Shown: in pieces, positions 14,462 to 23,664 of the stretch
Numbering within the stretch: position 1 is the first letter of the stretch
Layout of the letters: each line of letters begins with the position of its first letter
Source: Verrucomicrobiota bacterium
GTDB lineage: Bacteria; Verrucomicrobiota; Verrucomicrobiia; Chthoniobacterales; UBA10450
DNA length: 38,075 nt
Direction: 5' to 3'
Assembly: GCA_003218375.1 (NCBI GenBank)
Contig: QHNH01000018.1
Location: forward strand, 66,169-104,243
Notes under the pieces: model-generated
The model's input: only the letters and a program-made list of their open reading frames with translations
Database searches by the model: none
Told to the model about the DNA's origin: nothing
Made by a program: the position numbers and the translations under genes

Positions 14462-17400
14462 CTATTGGCCGAGATCGTAGACCTCTACCAAACCTATTCC
14501 GGTGCTGTTATTCTCGCCCGCCAGTAAAGCTGTGTAACGGCCTGGCGGCAGGGTGACTGCTATCCCGGATTCCAGTTTATTGGAAGGCGCCAGACCTGCC
14601 GCCATTAACTTCGCGGCCTGGACTGGGTCATCCTGCCAGTCGTTGTTAGTGGCAAGCAGAACTCCGTCGCCATCGCGCAGCTCCAAGGTGGGATTAGGCA
14701 AAGGATTGTTCACACCTGAAGAAGCGAGACTGGGACCGAGACCCCGAATCACGATACGGTCTGCACCGTTCTGGTTTCCAAGGATGAATCCGGCGATCGT
14801 AATATCGGCGCCGGTCTGGACAAAAGCGCGCGTGCTGATATTTGCCAGTTTTCCGGCTGGCTGGTTGAGATCGTAAACCTCTACCAGCGCGACCCCGGTC
14901 CCGCCGTTGTTCCCTCTCACAATTGCCGTGTAATTTCCAGGCGTCAGCGTAGTGTCGATGGCGGATTCCAGGTCGTTCACGGGTGGAATGCCTGTCGCCT
15001 TGATGCTTTCCTCCTGAGTATCTCGCCAGTTGTTGTTCGTAGCGAACGGGAAGGGATTGGAGTGGTAAAGCTCGAGCACAGGATCGGCAAGGGCGTTCGG
15101 CACTCCCGCTTGGGTGAGCGAAGGCCCTATGGCCCGGATGAGGACGTGTTTGGGAGTGACCCCGGTGATGATGAAGCCGCCGATGCCGACATTATCGCCT
15201 TTCTCCACGCGCATCCTGGTGGAGAGATTGATCGGTTGAGCCGGGATAGCTGTCGGGGTAGCAGTTGGAGTAGCAGTAGCGGTCGGCGTGGAAGTAGGAG
15301 TGGCTGTCGCTGTAGGTGTAGATGTAGGTGTCGAGGTGGCTGTCGCCGTGGGACTGGGACTCGGCGTTGGAGTCGGAGTCGGTGCGACCACGCTTTGACT
15401 TGTGGTAGAGCTACTCAAGGCCGACAGGGTATCGGATTGATAGGTGGCGGTGATCGTGTGGCTGCCCAGGCTCAAGTTTGAAGTGCTAAAGGAGGCGCTC
15501 CCGTTACTTAAAGAAATCTGGGCCAGGGGACTCGGTCCTTCCTGGAACGTAACCATGCCGGTGGGGGTGACCGATCCGCCCGTGACCGTGGCCGTAAACG
15601 AGACCGATTGCCCGATGGCCGAGGGATTGGGAGATGAAGTCAGCGTCGTAGTCGTCGCGAAAGCATGGATTTTTTGGAGAAGCGCGGCGTTGCCGGTGGG
15701 GAAGTTCGCGCCGCCGCTGTAACTGGCAGTGATGAGATGGTTGCCGAGGGAGCCGTTTCCCGCCGCAAGGCCCGAAGTCGTAACCGAGGCCTGGCCGTTC
15801 CCGTCCAGCGGAACATTAGTAGCCAGGGTAGTGCTGATAGGTGTGAGGTCCTGGTAAGTGAAATCCACAAACGTGACGGTGCCGGAAGGCGTGGGTGCCG
15901 GTGAGGCTGGGTTTGAAACTGTGGCCGTGAAGGTCACAGGGGCGCCCGTAACAAAGGTGCGAACATCCGGCGCGCTGGTGGCGAGAGTTACGTTAACGCC
16001 CACGAGAGGGCCCAGGGCAAACAGCGTTCCGCCATTAAGCGTGTAAACGGTTCCATCGGGCCCAATCAGACTGGGCACGTAAGGCTCGCCGATACCTGCG
16101 GTGAGCGTCACCGCCTGGGCAAACGAATTCGTCGCGACATTCCAACGATAAAGCCGGCCGTCTTCGTTTGGGACGAAGATGCTATTGGTCGCCGGGTTTA
16201 CCGCGGCGGTGTTGATGCACCACTCCCGCACGGCGTAAGGTAACTGCGGCGAATAGTTCTCATCGTCCGGGGTAGGGCCAATGAGGGTGAGCACTTCACG
16301 CATTTCGACAAAGCCGGGTGCGGAGGAATGCGGATCGATCTGGGTAGCGTTTGGATCGAGCAGCGCGACCCGGTTCACGCCGTCGCCGTCGCTCCCGCTA
16401 AACGCGTAGTTGTTGTATTTACAGAAAAGAAGATAGGAAGAACTGCCCTGGTAAGAAGGCACCATCGAAGCCGGCACGATCGCGGCCGTATAATCCCAGC
16501 CGAATGCGCCGGAAAGTTTCTGAGTAGCTAGATCACTGCTGAAACGGAGAAGGAATCCGCGAAAGCCGTCTCCCGGATTACCCAGGATCCCAAAGTAAAC
16601 ATCGTTATCCGGCGCGACGGTAGGTGAGGCGGTGCTATCGTCCGTAACTGTAGCCGGGTTGTTATTGCGCGGGTCGCTCAACGCGACGCGGTACTTGGTC
16701 GCGAGTGTCGTACTATTCAGGCCGAGGAGATAGGAAGCGGAGGTGGCGCTGGACTTGGCCACCACATAAAGAGTCGCTTCATCATTGCTCAGCGCCGGTG
16801 CGGAATTATGCGAGTCTCGGTTGATGCTGCCATCGTTCGCGGCGGGTCCTGCCAGGACATAGGTCCCGTTGCCGTTGGCATCGATCCGGGCGAATCCACT
16901 TTGGGTCGTGTTTAAAGGCGCCGGCGCCGTGCCTTGAACGCGGAATCCGAAAAAGACGTTGCCGCTGGTGTCCGGCGTCAGCGGCGTGTTAATGAAAATA
17001 GTGGAGTTGTAAGCGGTGGCATTCCCGAGGTAGTTCGCGAGCGTGGTGTAGAACACTTCCTGCACCGGTGGACCGTGGGCGGCGGAATCCGGGTTATCGA
17101 TGTGGTAAACCGTGCCGCCGGCTCCGGCATAGTAGAGACGAGTCCCGAAAGCGCCGGTCGTTAGACAAGGGTTGTAAACCGGGATCCAACTATGGGCCGG
17201 CAGGATGTAGTCGGTGGCCACCGAATACTTCGCCGCGCCGGTGGTCCCATCGAAAGCATCAACCCGGAACGCATCCCCGGCTATCTTCACTGGGGCGAGG
17301 ACAGTGTTGGCCGCAGTCACCAGCGGAGCGCCGTAATGCGCGAGCGAGCCGGTGTTATTAAAATCGATCGTCGCCGACCAGCGAATCCGATTGAGACTTG

Positions 17401-17569
17401 GCACGGCTGGCTGGTAGACCGCCGTGTGTTGGGCGTTGCCGGCAAAGGAAGGAACGCTCCCGGCCGGAATGGAAACACTCGGCGTGCGGCCCCTGTCTCC
17501 GCCTAAGAGCAGGAGCGGCAGGACCGCGATCCCGAACCCAAGCGAAAATTTCCCAAGCCGTATCCTCAT
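14462..17569 (-). CDS. Very large secreted beta-propeller/Ig-like protein with paired C-terminal modules
   Basis: 1035 residues from ATG 17569. An earlier start at 17698 would add 43 residues unlike an export signal and reach almost to the tRNA; 17569 puts the signal peptide (FSLGFGIAVLPLLLLGG) at the N-terminus. Residues 45-520 look like a PQQ-type/WD-like propeller (repeated 'G..YAGAGGTVYHID', 'DGRLYRWNVATNSF', 'GPDGTVYTLNGGTLFALG'). Two bacterial Ig-like domains lie at 525-633 and 636-730 (SGTVTFVDF.., TGMVTFQEG..). A Thr/Pro/Ala/Ser linker follows at 733-775. Two C-terminal modules are at 778-905 and 908-1035 (LSTRMRVEKGDNVGIGGFII, ISTRAFVQTGADITIAGFIL). It is codirectional with the preceding propeller gene, 22 bp apart, so they may be cotranscribed. 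Confidence 0.83.
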   Translation of the reverse strand: MRIRLGKFSLGFGIAVLPLLLLGGDRGRTPSVSIPAGSVPSFAGNAQHTAVYQPAVPSLNRIRWSATIDFNNTGSLAHYGAPLVTAANTVLAPVKIAGDAFRVDAFDGTTGAAKYSVATDYILPAHSWIPVYNPCLTTGAFGTRLYYAGAGGTVYHIDNPDSAAHGPPVQEVFYTTLANYLGNATAYNSTIFINTPLTPDTSGNVFFGFRVQGTAPAPLNTTQSGFARIDANGNGTYVLAGPAANDGSINRDSHNSAPALSNDEATLYVVAKSSATSASYLLGLNSTTLATKYRVALSDPRNNNPATVTDDSTASPTVAPDNDVYFGILGNPGDGFRGFLLRFSSDLATQKLSGAFGWDYTAAIVPASMVPSYQGSSSYLLFCKYNNYAFSGSDGDGVNRVALLDPNATQIDPHSSAPGFVEMREVLTLIGPTPDDENYSPQLPYAVREWCINTAAVNPATNSIFVPNEDGRLYRWNVATNSFAQAVTLTAGIGEPYVPSLIGPDGTVYTLNGGTLFALGPLVGVNVTLATSAPDVRTFVTGAPVTFTATVSNPASPAPTPSGTVTFVDFTYQDLTPISTTLATNVPLDGNGQASVTTSGLAAGNGSLGNHLITASYSGGANFPTGNAALLQKIHAFATTTTLTSSPNPSAIGQSVSFTATVTGGSVTPTGMVTFQEGPSPLAQISLSNGSASFSTSNLSLGSHTITATYQSDTLSALSSSTTSQSVVAPTPTPTPSPSPTATATSTPTSTPTATATPTSTPTATATPTATPTAIPAQPINLSTRMRVEKGDNVGIGGFIITGVTPKHVLIRAIGPSLTQAGVPNALADPVLELYHSNPFPFATNNNWRDTQEESIKATGIPPVNDLESAIDTTLTPGNYTAIVRGNNGGTGVALVEVYDLNQPAGKLANISTRAFVQTGADITIAGFILGNQNGADRIVIRGLGPSLASSGVNNPLPNPTLELRDGDGVLLATNNDWQDDPVQAAKLMAAGLAPSNKLESGIAVTLPPGRYTALLAGENNSTGIGLVEVYDLGQ

Positions 17570-17712
17570 ATTGATTACCAGCCCCTGCGGCCTCGATTTT
17601 GAGACGTGACAACTTAAGGAGGCGTCTCGTCGATTCAAGCCACGCACGCGCGTCTGGTGAAACTGTGTGTTGGACGTCCCGCGTCGCATATTGGACAATC
17701 CGTTCCGGCAAC

Positions 17713-17784
17713 GTCCCCGTAGTTCAACGGATAGAACGAGGGTTTCCTAAACCTTAAATGCGAGTTCGATTCTCGCCGGGGACA
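17713..17784 (+). tRNA. tRNA-Arg (anticodon CCT)
   Basis: A complete cloverleaf can be drawn. Acceptor stem GTCCCCG pairs with CGGGGAC. D arm is GTTC/GAAC. Anticodon stem AGGGT/ACCTT encloses loop TTCCTAA with anticodon CCT at 17746-17748. T arm is GCGAG-TTCGATT-CTCGC, and the discriminator is A. CCA is not encoded (TGG follows). It reads AGG codons. Confidence 0.95.
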
Positions 17785-17914
17785 TGGCAATTGCGGATCG
17801 CGGATTGCGGAAACCGGAAAGGTTACTGGACGGTGGTTTTGCTTGTTTCAGGCCGCCCCGGCGGATAATCCAAGAAAGCGACTCGCGGCGTGACGCGCAG
17901 TGCTTCGCGAAATT

Positions 17915-18598
17915 ATGCACGCACGAATTTTTCTTGTTCGTCATGGAGCCACTGTGCTGACGGCGGAAGATCGTTTCGCTGGCGCGACAGATGTCGAGCT
18001 TTCCGATGAAGGGCGGGAGCAGGTGCGGCGGCTGGCGGATCGCTTGAGCGGCGAAAAGATCACCGCGATCTACGCTTCGCCTTTGGGAAGGACCGTGGAG
18101 ACGGCGCAAATCCTCGCTAAGCCGCACAGCCTGGAAGTGCAAACACGCGACGGCTTGCGTGAGATTTCGCACGGGCGGTGGGAACAGATGACGCGCAAGG
18201 AAGTGGAGAAAGCTTTTCCGGAGGAAGCGGCGGCGTGGGAAAAAGATCCGTACACGTTTGCGCCTGTCGGCGGCGAGAGCGGACTCGCCGTAACGGCGCG
18301 GGCATTGCCGGTTTTGATGGATATTGTGCGCGAGCACGCGGCGGACAATGTCCTTATCGTTTCGCACAAGGCGACGATCCGGCTTCTCCTCAGCTCGCTC
18401 ATCGGATTCGATCCGCGGCGTTACCGCGACACCCTCGATCAAAATCCGGCGGCGCTGAACATCGTCGATTTCAGGGACGCGGTGAGCGCGCGGCTGACGC
18501 TTTTCAACGATACCTCGCACTACGCCGCGGCCGGCCTGGCGATTCCGGCGGTGCCCACCGCCCGTCTCTCGAAGGCCTGGGACGATGAGCGGAAGTAG
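17915..18598 (+). CDS. Histidine phosphatase family protein (phosphoglycerate mutase-like)
   Basis: 227 residues from ATG 17915. FLVRHGATVLTAEDRFAGAT places the catalytic His in the RHG motif at residue about 9. The second-half His is in NVLIVSHKATIRLLLSSLIG, and the acidic residue is in GLREISHGRWEQ. This is the arrangement of the cofactor-independent-histidine branch-1 phosphatases (CobC/GpmB-like). Substrates range from phospho-sugars to alpha-ribazole phosphate and cannot be chosen from sequence. GTG at 17900 is a possible earlier start. It is not obviously in an operon: a tRNA lies upstream and a hairpin repeat downstream. Confidence 0.88.
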   Translation: MHARIFLVRHGATVLTAEDRFAGATDVELSDEGREQVRRLADRLSGEKITAIYASPLGRTVETAQILAKPHSLEVQTRDGLREISHGRWEQMTRKEVEKAFPEEAAAWEKDPYTFAPVGGESGLAVTARALPVLMDIVREHAADNVLIVSHKATIRLLLSSLIGFDPRRYRDTLDQNPAALNIVDFRDAVSARLTLFNDTSHYAAAGLAIPAVPTARLSKAWDDERK

Positions 18599-18610
18599 GG
18601 TGAGAATGGA

Positions 18611-18636
18611 TCCGCCTTCGCCAAGGCTACGGCGGA
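18611..18636. repeat. Hairpin repeat
   Basis: TCCGCC (18611-18616) pairs with GGCGGA (18631-18636). Inside, GCCTT (18614-18618) pairs with AAGGC (18623-18627). It sits 13 bp after the phosphatase stop and may act as a terminator or be a dispersed palindromic element. Confidence 0.5.
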
Positions 18637-18710
18637 CAAGGGATTGAGGATGGCGAGCAGAGGCTCGGCTTGCGCGGGCCCGCGGATTGGCGAGATTCGC
18701 CGCCGCTCGC

Positions 18711-20657
18711 ATGCTCACGATTTCCCAGGTCACCAAAGCTTTTGCCGGTCGCGTCCTTTTTGAAGAGGCGTCGCTCCAGGTAAATCGGGGCGATCGCGTG
18801 GGCCTGGTCGGGCCCAACGGCGCGGGGAAATCGACGCTGTTCGCTCTTATCCTTGGAGAAGCGTCGCCGGATGAAGGTAAAATTTCCCTCGAGAAATCCG
18901 CCACCGTTGGATTCCTGCCGCAGGAACATGCGCCGGCCGGGGACGAGACGGTGCTCGAGCTCGCGTGCGCGGTCTCGCCCGAATTGATCAAGGCGCAACG
19001 CATCCTGAAAACGACGCCGGAAGATTCCGCCGAACATCATGAGGCGCTCCATCTCTTTGATGAGCATGGCGGCTGGCAGCTCGAGCCCAAGGCCAAGCGC
19101 ATTCTTGCGGGCCTCGCCTTTCGCGAATCGGATTTCGATCGGCCGGCGCGAACCCTGAGCGGCGGCTGGGTCATGCGCGCGCATCTGGCGCGGTTGCTCG
19201 TGCAGGAACCGGAGCTTCTCCTTCTCGACGAACCGACCAACCACCTCGATCTCGAATCGCTGGTCTGGTTCCAGGATTACCTAACGAACTATCCCGGCGC
19301 GATCCTGATGATCTCGCACGATCGCGAATTCCTGAATCAACTCGTCGGTTCCATCGTCGAGATCGCGCATCGCCGGTTGAACCGGTATCGCGGAAACTGG
19401 GACAGCTACGTCGAACAAAAGGCGGCTCGCGAAGAACAACAGCTCGCGGCTTACAAGAACCAGCAGCGCGAGATCGCGTCGCTCCAGCAATTTGCCGATC
19501 GCTTTCGCGCCAAGGCGAGCAAGGCTTCGCAAGCCCAGAGCAAACTCAAGCAGATCGACCGGATGGAGAAAATCGAGGCGCCGGTCGCGCGCGAAAAAAC
19601 GGTCCACTTCCGTTTCCCGCAGCCGCCGCGCAGCGGACATCGCGTGATCACTTTGAAAAACGTGGACCACGCTTACGGCGATCTGGTCGTCTATCGCGAT
19701 TTGAATTTCGAAGCGGAAAGGGGCCAGCGCATTGTCCTGGTGGGCCCGAACGGCGCCGGCAAATCGACTTTGTTGAAGCTGCTCGCTGGAGTGTTGCCGG
19801 TGCAGAGCGGAGTTCGCGATCTGGGGCACAACGTCAAGGTCGGCTACTTCTCCCAGTATCGAGTCGACATGCTCGACCCGATGCAGACCGTTCTTGAGAC
19901 CGCGCGCGACATGCCGAATCCGGTTTCGGAACAGGTGGCGCGCACTGTCCTCGGCTCATTCCTTTTTCGCGGCGACGACGTCTTTAAGACCACCGCCGTC
20001 CTGAGTGGCGGCGAGAAGACCCGCCTGGCGCTCGTCCGGCTGCTCCTCGATCCACCGAACCTGCTCTTGATGGATGAACCGACAACGCATCTCGATGTCG
20101 GCAGCATCGACGCCTTGATCGGCGCGCTCGGGCAGTATGAAGGCACGCTCATTTTCATCAGCCACGACGTTTACTTCATCCGGGCCGTGGCGAAAACCGT
20201 CCTCCACATCAGCGCCGGCAAGCTGACGCCTTACGCCGGCGATTACGATTATTACCTGGATAAATCCCGAGCCACTTCAGCCCGGGCCGCACTCACTGTA
20301 GCCGGGACCGGCGATCCCGGCCGAAACGGGAATGCCGCCAAGACCGGGATCGCCGATCCCAGCTCCAACAAACCGGGCTTGCGCGAATCTCGGGAGGAAC
20401 GCCGGGTTGCTTCAGAGCAACGGAAGGCGGAAGCGAAGCTCAAGCGCGACCAGGAAAAGAAGATCCGCGACCTGGAAATGCAAATCCTGAAACTCGAAGG
20501 CCGGCAGAAAGAGCTGACCGAAGAACTGGAAAAGCCCGAGACCTACGAGCGCGGCGGCGCCGCGACGCAATTCAATCGCGAATTGCAGGCCGTCACGGAC
20601 GACTTGGAGCGCGTGACCGCCGACTGGGAAAAACTGGGCGAACATCAAGTAGCGTAG
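18711..20657 (+). CDS. ABC-F family ATPase (Uup/EttA-like ribosome-associated)
   Basis: 648 residues, no membrane segment, two ATPase domains in one chain. Domain 1: Walker A VGPNGAGKSTLF (about 35), signature LSGGWVMRAHLA (150), Walker B LLLLDEPTNHLDLESL. The interdomain linker is rich in Gln/Arg/Lys (about 225-300). Domain 2: VGPNGAGKSTLL (345), LSGGEKTRLALV, LLLMDEPTTHLD. A C-terminal coiled coil rich in Glu/Lys (about 560-648) ends the protein, as in Uup-type members. ABC-F proteins act on the translating ribosome. Start at ATG 18711 (MLTISQVTKAF) is chosen because the upstream extension is not conserved in character. Residues 530-560 are encoded by two copies of a GATCSGCGATCCC-type repeat (20301-20321, 20343-20363). 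Confidence 0.9.
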   Translation: MLTISQVTKAFAGRVLFEEASLQVNRGDRVGLVGPNGAGKSTLFALILGEASPDEGKISLEKSATVGFLPQEHAPAGDETVLELACAVSPELIKAQRILKTTPEDSAEHHEALHLFDEHGGWQLEPKAKRILAGLAFRESDFDRPARTLSGGWVMRAHLARLLVQEPELLLLDEPTNHLDLESLVWFQDYLTNYPGAILMISHDREFLNQLVGSIVEIAHRRLNRYRGNWDSYVEQKAAREEQQLAAYKNQQREIASLQQFADRFRAKASKASQAQSKLKQIDRMEKIEAPVAREKTVHFRFPQPPRSGHRVITLKNVDHAYGDLVVYRDLNFEAERGQRIVLVGPNGAGKSTLLKLLAGVLPVQSGVRDLGHNVKVGYFSQYRVDMLDPMQTVLETARDMPNPVSEQVARTVLGSFLFRGDDVFKTTAVLSGGEKTRLALVRLLLDPPNLLLMDEPTTHLDVGSIDALIGALGQYEGTLIFISHDVYFIRAVAKTVLHISAGKLTPYAGDYDYYLDKSRATSARAALTVAGTGDPGRNGNAAKTGIADPSSNKPGLRESREERRVASEQRKAEAKLKRDQEKKIRDLEMQILKLEGRQKELTEELEKPETYERGGAATQFNRELQAVTDDLERVTADWEKLGEHQVA

Positions 20658-20669
20658 AAGGTATTGCCT

Positions 20670-21125
20670 ATGCCCTTCCGCATCATCGCCGCCGATCACA
20701 CTGGCATCACCGTGTCGAACCTCGAACGCTCGCTCGCCTTCTGGCGTGATGTTCTCGGGTTCGAGCTTTCGCATCGGGCGCATCAGACCGGCGAGCTGGC
20801 GGCGAAGATCACCGGCGTGGCCGGCGCCGAGATTCTGATCGCGGTCGTCAAAGCGCCGGGGCACAAAATCGAGCTGCTCGAATATCGAGCGCCGGCGGAT
20901 CGCAAACATCTCCAGCCGAGACCGTGCGACGTCGGTTCCGTCCATGTCGCGCTGATGGTTGATGATCTCGATGCAGTCCTGGAAACTATCGGCGCCTCGG
21001 GCTGGAAAGCCGCGGGCAAACCGCAAACTCTGACCGTGGGCCCGAACGCTGGCAAACGCGTGATCTACGTCCGCGATCCGGACGGCACCACCATCGAGTT
21101 CATGGAGCCGCCGACGCAGAATTAG
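20670..21125 (+). CDS. VOC family (glyoxalase-type) protein
   Basis: 151 residues. Two beta-alpha-beta-beta-beta repeats of the vicinal-oxygen-chelate fold: DHTGITVSNLERSLAFWRDV (first metal His), KIELLEYRAP (Glu), SVHVALMVDDLDAVLETI (second His) and RVIYVRDPDGTTIEFMEPP (second Glu). All four typical metal positions are present, so it is probably an active metal enzyme such as a lyase, dioxygenase or resistance protein; the substrate is unknown. ATG 20670 follows the ABC-F stop by 12 bp with AGAAGG just upstream, so the two genes may be cotranscribed. Its stop codon TAG abuts a 9-bp-unit repeat. Confidence 0.88.
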   Translation: MPFRIIAADHTGITVSNLERSLAFWRDVLGFELSHRAHQTGELAAKITGVAGAEILIAVVKAPGHKIELLEYRAPADRKHLQPRPCDVGSVHVALMVDDLDAVLETIGASGWKAAGKPQTLTVGPNAGKRVIYVRDPDGTTIEFMEPPTQN

Positions 21126-21152
21126 ACAAGATTAACAGGATTTACCGGATTA
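21124..21152. repeat. Three 9-bp units of the ACAGGATTA type
   Basis: The units read ACAAGATTA, ACAGGATTT, ACCGGATTA. The array starts at the stop codon of the VOC gene and ends 9 bp before the kynureninase start. Confidence 0.7.
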
Positions 21153-21161
21153 AGATCGGTG

Positions 21162-22433
21162 ATGCAGTTTTCTGCCGATGAGAATTTTGCGCTGCGGCTT
21201 GACGGTGAAGATCCGCTCCGATCTTTCCGCGGAAAATTTCATCTGCCCGCCGGCGAGAATGGCCAGCCGCTGATTTATTTCGCCGGCAATTCTCTCGGCC
21301 TGATGCCGAAGTCTGCGCGCAGGATCGTCGAGCAGGAACTGGATGATTGGGCGCAGCTCGGGGTTGATGCGCACTTAGATGCCGAGACGCCCTGGTATTC
21401 CTACCACCAGACGTTGCGCGAACCGATGGCGCGACTGGTCGGCGCGCAACCGGTCGAAGTCATCTGCATGAACAGCCTCACGGTGAACCTGCACCTGATG
21501 ATGGCGACATTCTATCGGCCAACGAAATCGCGTTTCAAAATCCTGATGGAAGATCCCGCGTTTCCTTCCGACACCTACGCGATCAAGACCCAGATCGTTC
21601 ATCACGGGCTCGATCCGAAAGAGGCGTTGCTCCTGGCGCGGTCGCGCGAAGGCGAATTCACTGTCCGGACCGAAGAGATCATCGACCTGATTGAGAAGAA
21701 TGCCGAGACCCTCGCGGTGGTGTTGATCGGCGCCGTGAACTTTTTCACCGGACAATTATTCGACGTTCCGGCGATCGCCGCCGTCGCGCGGAAACACGGC
21801 ATCGCGGTCGGCGTGGATCTCGCGCATGCCGTCGGCAACGTTCCGCTCTCGTTGCACGAATGGAACGTCGATTTCGCCGTCTGGTGTTCCTACAAATATT
21901 TAAACGCCGGTCCGGGAGCGGTGGCCGGCGCTTTCGTGCACGAGCGCCACGCCACCAATAAGAATCTGCCGCGGCTCGCCGGCTGGTTCGGCAACGATCC
22001 GAACACGCGTTTCCGAATGCATCTCGAGCCGGAGTTCATACCGGTCGCGTCCGCGGACGGTTGGCAGATCAGCAACCCACCCATTTTCTCGATGGCGCCG
22101 CTCCGCGCATCGCTCGCCGTTTTCGACGAAGCGGGCGGAATGGAGCGGCTGTGCGAAAAATCGAGGAAGCTGACGGGCTATCTCGAGTTTCTCCTGAAGC
22201 AGGCCGGTTCCGAACGCTTCACGATCATTACGCCTAACGACACCGAGGCGCGGGGTTGCCAGCTCTCGATCCTGGTGCATGAACATCCGAAAGAGCTGCA
22301 CCAGAAACTCGAAGCCGCCGGCGTGAAAGCCGATTTCCGCGAACCGAACGTCATCCGCGCCGCGCCCACGCCGCTCTACAATACCTTTCACGACGTCTGG
22401 CGTTTCGCGCAGATTCTCAGCGCGCATCAGTGA
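21162..22433 (+). CDS. kynU: Kynureninase
   Basis: PLP enzyme cleaving (3-hydroxy)kynurenine to (3-hydroxy)anthranilate and alanine. 423 residues, the usual family length. Landmarks: YFAGNSLGLMPKSARRIVEQ near the N-terminus, TPWYSYHQTLREPMARLVGA, EVICMNSLTVNLHLMMATFY, the Asp of GVDLAHAVGNVPLSLHEW, and the PLP lysine in WCSYKYLNAGPGAVAGAFVH (about 245). The N-terminal motifs distinguish it from cysteine desulfurases. ATG 21162 is preferred over GTG 21159. The stop overlaps the GTG of the next gene (GTGA). Kynurenine monooxygenase is encoded 2.5 kb downstream on the same strand, consistent with de novo NAD synthesis from tryptophan. Confidence 0.93.
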   Translation: MQFSADENFALRLDGEDPLRSFRGKFHLPAGENGQPLIYFAGNSLGLMPKSARRIVEQELDDWAQLGVDAHLDAETPWYSYHQTLREPMARLVGAQPVEVICMNSLTVNLHLMMATFYRPTKSRFKILMEDPAFPSDTYAIKTQIVHHGLDPKEALLLARSREGEFTVRTEEIIDLIEKNAETLAVVLIGAVNFFTGQLFDVPAIAAVARKHGIAVGVDLAHAVGNVPLSLHEWNVDFAVWCSYKYLNAGPGAVAGAFVHERHATNKNLPRLAGWFGNDPNTRFRMHLEPEFIPVASADGWQISNPPIFSMAPLRASLAVFDEAGGMERLCEKSRKLTGYLEFLLKQAGSERFTIITPNDTEARGCQLSILVHEHPKELHQKLEAAGVKADFREPNVIRAAPTPLYNTFHDVWRFAQILSAHQ

Positions 22434-23107
22434 CGAGCGAGACATCGACGGAAGAGCGGATCGCCGCCCAACTGCGCGGCTTCGGTCTGCTCGGGATTCT
22501 GTCGATCCTGATCATTCTCGCCGGGAATTTTCTCTTTCTTCCGCTCAGCGCCATTCTTGTGCTGGGGTGGGCGTCGCTCTCCCGCACGCCGTGGCGCGAG
22601 ATCGGTTATGTGCGACCGCGGAGTTGGACGCGCACTCTCGTCACCGGCATCGTTTTCGGCGGCGCCTTTAAGTTCTTGATGAAGGCGATCGTGATGCCGC
22701 TGCTCGGCGCGCCTCCGATTAATCAAGCCTACCATTGGGTCACCGGAAACGCAGCGGCGCTTCCGTTCATGTTCTATCTCCTGATCGTTGGCGCCGGATT
22801 CGGAGAGGAAACGGTTTATCGGGGCTGGATGTTCGAACGCCTCGGCAAGCTCTTTGGGACGAGTGTATGGGCCCGGACCTCAATCGTCGCGCTCACCTCC
22901 GTCGTTTTTGCTCTGGCCCACTATTTCGACCAGGGAATTCCGGGCGTTGAGCAGGCCTTTGTTTCTGGTCTTGTTTTTGGCACGATCTTCGCCCGCACCG
23001 GCCGAATCTTTGTCTTAATGGTAGCCCATGCCGCCTTCGATCTCACCGCGCTCGCGATGATTTACTGGGACTGCGAAACCGCGGTCGCCCATTTTTTCCT
23101 CAAATGA
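22430..23107 (+). CDS. CPBP family intramembrane metalloprotease
   Basis: 225 residues from GTG 22430, which overlaps the kynureninase stop. Several membrane helices are seen (about 18-42, 67-88, 110-130, 145-165, 175-215). The family motifs are complete: EExxxR as GEETVYRGWMFERL, FxxxH as VFALAHYFDQG and HxxxD as VAHAAFDLTALAM. CPBP (Abi/Rce1-type) proteins are glutamate/histidine-dependent membrane proteases; targets in bacteria are mostly unknown. Translational coupling to kynU is probably a matter of packing rather than shared function. Confidence 0.88.
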   Translation: MTSETSTEERIAAQLRGFGLLGILSILIILAGNFLFLPLSAILVLGWASLSRTPWREIGYVRPRSWTRTLVTGIVFGGAFKFLMKAIVMPLLGAPPINQAYHWVTGNAAALPFMFYLLIVGAGFGEETVYRGWMFERLGKLFGTSVWARTSIVALTSVVFALAHYFDQGIPGVEQAFVSGLVFGTIFARTGRIFVLMVAHAAFDLTALAMIYWDCETAVAHFFLK

Positions 23108-23126
23108 CGACGCGGTCGTGAGGAAA

Positions 23127-23537
23127 TTATTCCTTCGTCTCGATCAGTTCCTTCACGCAGCCGATCAGTTCTTGGATCGGAAAGGGTTTGATCAGGTGTT
23201 TCAGGCGACGCGCGCTGAGGAATTCCCTGATGTTCGAATCCGCCGCAAAGCCGGTGATAAAGATAAAGCGATTCGCGAGGGACGGACGCAGCTTTTTGGC
23301 TTGAACGTAAAATTCATCGCCACGCAAACGCGGCATCATGACGTCGCAAATTACCGCGTCATATTCATGAATCTTCACTTTGAGGAGCGCCTCCTCCCCA
23401 TCGAAGGCCACGTCGACAAGATAGTTTTCGTCCCGCAAAATCCATTGCAAAGCTGAGGTGAGCTGCTTGTCGTCGTCCACCACGAGGACGGCTTTGAGAG
23501 CGAGCGGATGTGATCGGCTTGGGGTTTCTTCGGCCAT
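23127..23537 (-). CDS. Single-domain response regulator (receiver only)
   Basis: 136 residues. The receiver fold is complete: acidic pocket LVVDDDKQL, phosphorylation Asp in VICDVMMPRLRG (about 67), switch Thr in FIFITGFAAD and conserved Lys in HLIKPFPIQELI. No output domain follows, so it acts as a stand-alone regulator, for example by protein contact like CheY or Spo0F types, or passes phosphate on. No histidine kinase lies in the window. It is convergent with the preceding protease gene, with stops 19 bp apart. Confidence 0.9.
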   Translation of the reverse strand: MAEETPSRSHPLALKAVLVVDDDKQLTSALQWILRDENYLVDVAFDGEEALLKVKIHEYDAVICDVMMPRLRGDEFYVQAKKLRPSLANRFIFITGFAADSNIREFLSARRLKHLIKPFPIQELIGCVKELIETKE

Positions 23538-23664
23538 GATAAAAGTGGTTGTGGGTTTAGCAGCAGTAATGCCGCGGGCGCCGCTTTGCGAATGTCAGAT
23601 TCGGCCGCGGCGCAGTTAACCATTCCTTTTCGAGCAGATTTGCGCTAATCACCAACCCATCCTT

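Noticed and set aside
17747-19003. Minus-strand open frame of 418 codons across the tRNA, phosphatase and ABC-F genes
   Set aside because: It crosses a tRNA and two clear plus-strand genes and has no recognisable motif.
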